Shown here one piece after another: positions 61,563-64,000 of a stretch of DNA of 64,000 bases. The position numbers and the translations under genes were made by a program. The DNA comes from Taxawa tesnikishii (nom. ined.) (lineage: Eukaryota; Ascomycota; Dothideomycetes; Dothideales), in assembly GCA_030247885.1 (NCBI GenBank), contig JAPDRO010000004.1, positions 620,001 to 684,000 on the forward strand, written 5' to 3'. A model generated the notes under the pieces. The model had not been told where the DNA came from and searched no databases. It saw nothing but the letters and a program-made list of their open reading frames with translations. Within the stretch, counting starts at the first letter, position 1, and the number at the start of each line of letters is the position of its first letter.

Positions 61563-62882
61563 TAAAATATAAAGACTTAATATAAATCTTATAGTAGATA
61601 TATAGTTAAGCGTAATAGAGAAGAGTAGTTACTTTCTACTAAGACTAAGTCGAAGTCTAATCTACCTTATATTACCTTAACTTATAAATTTACAAATCTA
61701 AAAAATAGGATTTTATAACGTAAAGAATATAATCGACTTACTTATCTTACTACCTTATTACTTATATATACTCTAGCTACTTAATATTAGCGTCTTTACT
61801 TTACTAAAGCGCGCGCTAACTTCGGAGACTAATACTACTTTATAACTCGATATAAGCTATATATCGCGTATAAAATAAACGGAGATATATATCCGAGTAA
61901 GGAATAAGGCGCTTACTATATATAATATCCTTAGTAAATAGAGAGGCGTTAGCCTTAAGTCTCTAAGCCTTATAATAGTACTTAATAAGCTACCTATAAA
62001 GTTAACTATTATAAATATATAACCTTATATACCTCTATAATAACCCGATCTAAATCTCTCGCTACTAGATAGTTTTCCTCTAAATAGTACTAAATTATAT
62101 AAAGTAAATATAGCGCTTAACTCGGCTATTAAAGCTACGTAGGACTTACCTTTTCTAGTAAAGTAATATATAAAGTAAATAAGTTACTTTACTAAAATAA
62201 CGTATAGTAAAAACGTTATATTACGGAAGTAACTAAAAGAGTAGTAAGAGCTTTTTAATATATAAAAGGCTCGAAAGAAAGGAAAGTAAGTCGTATTAAA
62301 GGGAAGGTTTATATTTAGTATTTATAAAGTACTTAAAATAGCGAAGGTAATAGAAGCGAATTTAGCTACTAAAAAGCTACGTAAATAACTACGTAAGCGT
62401 ACAATTAAGGAAGTACTTAAAGATAAAGAAGATAAAGTACTTAAAAGTATATATAGCGACTTAGATTTTAACTATATCGTTATTATAGTACGTGGATAGC
62501 GATTAAAGCTAGAGAGTTTATATTCTAATAGCTAGATACTTTACTTAGCTAACTTCCCTATAGTTTACGTTATATAAAATATATAATTTATTAAATTAAT
62601 ATCTTTTCTTTTATAACTAATAAGATTTAGTTTATTTTATACGCTATAAAGCGCAAAGTATACCTAACTATACGATTTTAAAGTATTATACTTAAGATAT
62701 TAAACGCGTTAATAGTCTTATAAATTAATATATATTCCTTTTTTAGGGTTAAAATAGTATTTTAAATATTAGCTTTAGTATACGTTTGTTAGTTAGTATA
62801 AAAGTACTTATAGTAGGTAGTAATAATATTAGTAAATCGGAGGGTCGCGTTTTAGTAATCTATTACTCTACCTAATCTATTA

Positions 62883-62908
62883 CCCCGCGGTTAAGGTAAA
62901 CCGCGGGG
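62883..62908. repeat. Perfect 10-base inverted repeat at a transposon junction
   Basis: CCCCGCGGTT (62883-62892) and AACCGCGGGG (62899-62908) with a 6-base spacer. The left arm is the terminus of the C2 fragment. The right arm looks like the start of a subfamily A terminal repeat (AAACCGCGGGGAAG), so two element ends appear to meet head to head. Confidence 0.7.
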
Positions 62909-63010
62909 AAGCGAATAGGTAAGGAAGTGGGAACCCGTATACCTCTAGTCTAGAGGCATACATATAGGTACTTAAGCGGTATTAGTAGCTACGCCGCTCT
63001 ACTTTTAGCC
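62897..63010. mobile_element. Short, little-mutated scrap of a subfamily A element
   Basis: After the A-type terminal sequence, the stretch around 62945-62992 resembles part of the A transposase region (compare A2 near 32460-32510), with mostly transition differences. It keeps more C and G than the RIP-mutated copies. It may be a deletion derivative. Weakly supported. Confidence 0.35.
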
Positions 63011-63072
63011 TCGCTCTATCTTTAGCCTTGATCTACCTTTAGCCCCGCTCTACCTCTGGCCTTGCTCTGCCT
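62995..63072. repeat. Imperfect 17-base tandem repeat, about 4.6 copies
   Basis: Units of the form CGCTCTACCTTTAGCCT repeat in register at 62995, 63012, 63029, 63046 and 63063 with scattered transitions. Confidence 0.8.
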
Positions 63073-63339
63073 GCGGTATAGCATCTTAGTGGTGTAGGTT
63101 CATTCTCATTGGGTAGTCGTCCCGGTTCGCTCGATCAGATGTATCAGCCTGTTGCTCTTGGGCGCCTAGCGAAGACAAGTATATGTACCGTGTAGGTCAT
63201 CTAAGCCCGCGAGGCGTCGACATACGTATAAAACGGGCAGTCTCGACGCGAGAGACGCGATAGACCGCGCCGAGCTCCTCTATACTACGCTGAACGTTTT
63301 AGCATCGAGACAACAACTTTTTGGGTTCTCCACGTCGTC
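63073..63339. promoter_or_regulatory. Upstream region of the right-edge gene, with TATA box
   Basis: Normal-composition DNA. TATAAA at 63227-63232 lies 108 bases before the ATG at 63340. No other feature seen. Confidence 0.45.
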
Positions 63340-64000
63340 ATGTCGACGCACAATACTATGCACTAGAAAGCGCCAGCAGTTTTGATTGAAGGTCTTTGCA
63401 CAAGTTTTGCTCTCATACTCGGCCAACACTCGTTTTACAACCACCTCAATGGCAGATCACCCAGTCCCGACATCTACCAACTTCCTGACACGGGCCACGT
63501 TGTTACAATTGAGCAAATCAATACCGCCGTAGGTACCGTTTGGCCTTCTTGGCGGAAACCTGTATCGCCTCCGCCATGACTGCCTATACTCAAATACTAT
63601 GGAACAAGCTGAGACACTTTGTCTCACGGGTTGGAACTGTGGACTCCTTGTTTTCGGTTTTGTCTAATGTTTTCCTTCTCTTGGACACAAACCTATCGTG
63701 GGCGCATAAGCGGCCGATGCTCATGGGTCTAGCCACGTGGTAAGCAACGCCCAGATATATAGTCAAGCAGCACACTCACACGGATTCAGGTTCTTGCTTA
63801 TCATATCCATCGTAACACCTGCGACCCTGACCGTCGCTTGAACGAACAATACCGACTATGTCGAAAAACATATGCTTATGGTGGACTTCCTTAGTCTCAA
63901 CTTTGTGAACATCTTCGAACAGCGCTATCAAGGCATTCAATATACCATTAGCAAGGTCCTGCGCGCTTCAACAGCTCAAAGCGAGATACTATCTATATTA
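63340..64000 (+). pseudogene. Fungal multi-pass membrane protein of unknown function, partial and broken
   Basis: Start at ATG 63340; the frame runs MSTHNTMH, a TAG at 63364-63366, then KAPAVLIEGLCTSFALIL, GQHSFYNHLNG and VTIEQINTAVGT. A one-base loss in the T-run at about 63539-63541 shifts the frame; the next part reads LAFLAETCIASAMTA, YTQILWNKLRH, TVDSLFSVLSNVF. A GT-AG intron (63740-63789) follows, then FLLIISIVTPATLTVA, a TGA at 63838-63840, and NTDYVEKHMLMVDF to the window edge. The layout (N-terminal helices, AIGTALAFL-like segment, YTQxLW, DxxFxVLxNP, ITPxTLTV) matches a large family of uncharacterised fungal membrane proteins. The TAG and TGA fit C-to-T changes next to the RIP block. 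The gene continues beyond the window. Confidence 0.6.

Larger units (their letters stand above)
47962..61720 (+). mobile_element. Plavaka-type (CACTA-like) DNA transposon (G) with SNF2-like helicase remnant
   Basis: 13,759 bases inserted in A3, with short terminal inverted repeats CGTTATAAAATCCTA (15 bases) and TA on both sides (47960-47961, 61721-61722). The right half encodes, on the plus strand, a Plavaka-family transposase: stretches such as SNKTKLTLQLGDLQAYAIY (family SDKTQLT..GDKxAYPVY) near 58.8 kb, and FSTLRIFKK, VIRFIRIIVDFI, FNFPKQYTLTYYIQ and NRKDE near 59.7-60.1 kb follow the family order. Upstream, near 56.8-57.1 kb, a SNF2-type helicase C-terminus is readable. The left 5 kb (48-53 kb) is unassigned. 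RIP-mutated throughout and not functional. Confidence 0.7.
46965..62570 (+). mobile_element. Fot1-like DNA transposon, subfamily A (A3), carrying the Plavaka element
   Basis: Ends ACGTAAACCGCGAGGAAGC at 46965 and the complementary end at 62570, TA at 46963-46964 and 62571-62572. The plus-strand transposase is the least mutated of subfamily A: EVILPLIIFKAKHTN, KFSTSSS and RRLLIIDGYSSYIT are readable. Net length without the 13.76 kb insert is about 1.85 kb. The insert interrupts it just after the catalytic IIDG block. Confidence 0.83.
46925..62892 (-). mobile_element. Subfamily C Fot1-like fragment (C2) split by A3
   Basis: A short left piece (about 46925-46964) and a right piece (62573-62892) are collinear with the right part of element C (the stretch near 42.5-42.8 kb and its end). 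The remainder of C2 is missing on the left, where it meets the Copia2 LTR. A3, carrying the Plavaka element, is inserted between the two pieces. Confidence 0.65.

Noticed and set aside
47962-61720. Starship or Polinton identity for the 13.76 kb insert
   Set aside because: No tyrosine-recombinase captain and no capsid or polymerase-B-like block was recognised, whereas Plavaka transposase blocks are readable.

Overview
The window is nuclear DNA of a filamentous ascomycete (Pezizomycotina). The evidence is short GT-AG introns of about 48-145 bases, a Zn2Cys6 activator, fungal carrier and permease families, Fot1/pogo, Tc1, Copia and Plavaka transposons, and above all the mark of repeat-induced point mutation (RIP). 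It has two compartments: a gene island at about 7.5-24.1 kb with ordinary composition, and AT-rich blocks (1-7.4 kb and 24.26-62.9 kb) made almost wholly of nested dead transposons in which the dinucleotides CA and TG are nearly absent. Ordinary sequence returns after about 62.9 kb.

The island holds seven genes. On the plus strand, in order: a Zn2Cys6 regulator (7683-9852), a mitochondrial tricarboxylate-type carrier (10040-11088), a mitochondrial-type aconitase paralogue (11789-14303), a sugar/quinate-type MFS permease (14845-16672), a LigI-like lactonase of the amidohydrolase superfamily (17176-18374) and a PrpF/LigU/Adi1-type isomerase (18665-19955). A second MFS transporter lies convergent on the minus strand (20311-22464). 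The palindrome CGGATGCATCCG, or a one-base variant, lies 72-157 bases before each of the five structural plus-strand genes. This has the CGG-N6-CCG form expected for a Zn2Cys6 dimer, so I read these genes as one regulon under the linked activator. The product set (lactonase, tricarboxylate isomerase, aconitase, mitochondrial tricarboxylate carrier, permease) points to uptake and conversion of an unsaturated tricarboxylate. Candidates are a pyrone-dicarboxylate/4-oxalomesaconate route or an aconitate route related to fungal itaconate clusters. No ring-cleaving dioxygenase or decarboxylase is present.

Four of these genes need one to four single missing bases restored to read through (nine in all, mostly in short homopolymers). 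Every case is a loss and the totals then come out at whole codons. I suspect under-called homopolymers in the assembly rather than gene death.

The repeat blocks resolve into a stack of insertions: four Fot1-like subfamilies of about 1.85 kb (A to D), a Tc1-like element of 1.35 kb (E), a further CENP-B/Fot1-type element (F), two Copia copies, a probable Gypsy remnant, and a 13.76 kb Plavaka-type transposon (G) with a SNF2-like helicase remnant, sitting inside a Fot1 copy. A 374-base miniature terminal-repeat element with a tRNA-like core (673-1046) is unmutated and young. At both margins of the large repeat block, host-like reading frames carry premature stops of the RIP kind (23.3-23.9 kb and 63.3-64.0 kb).
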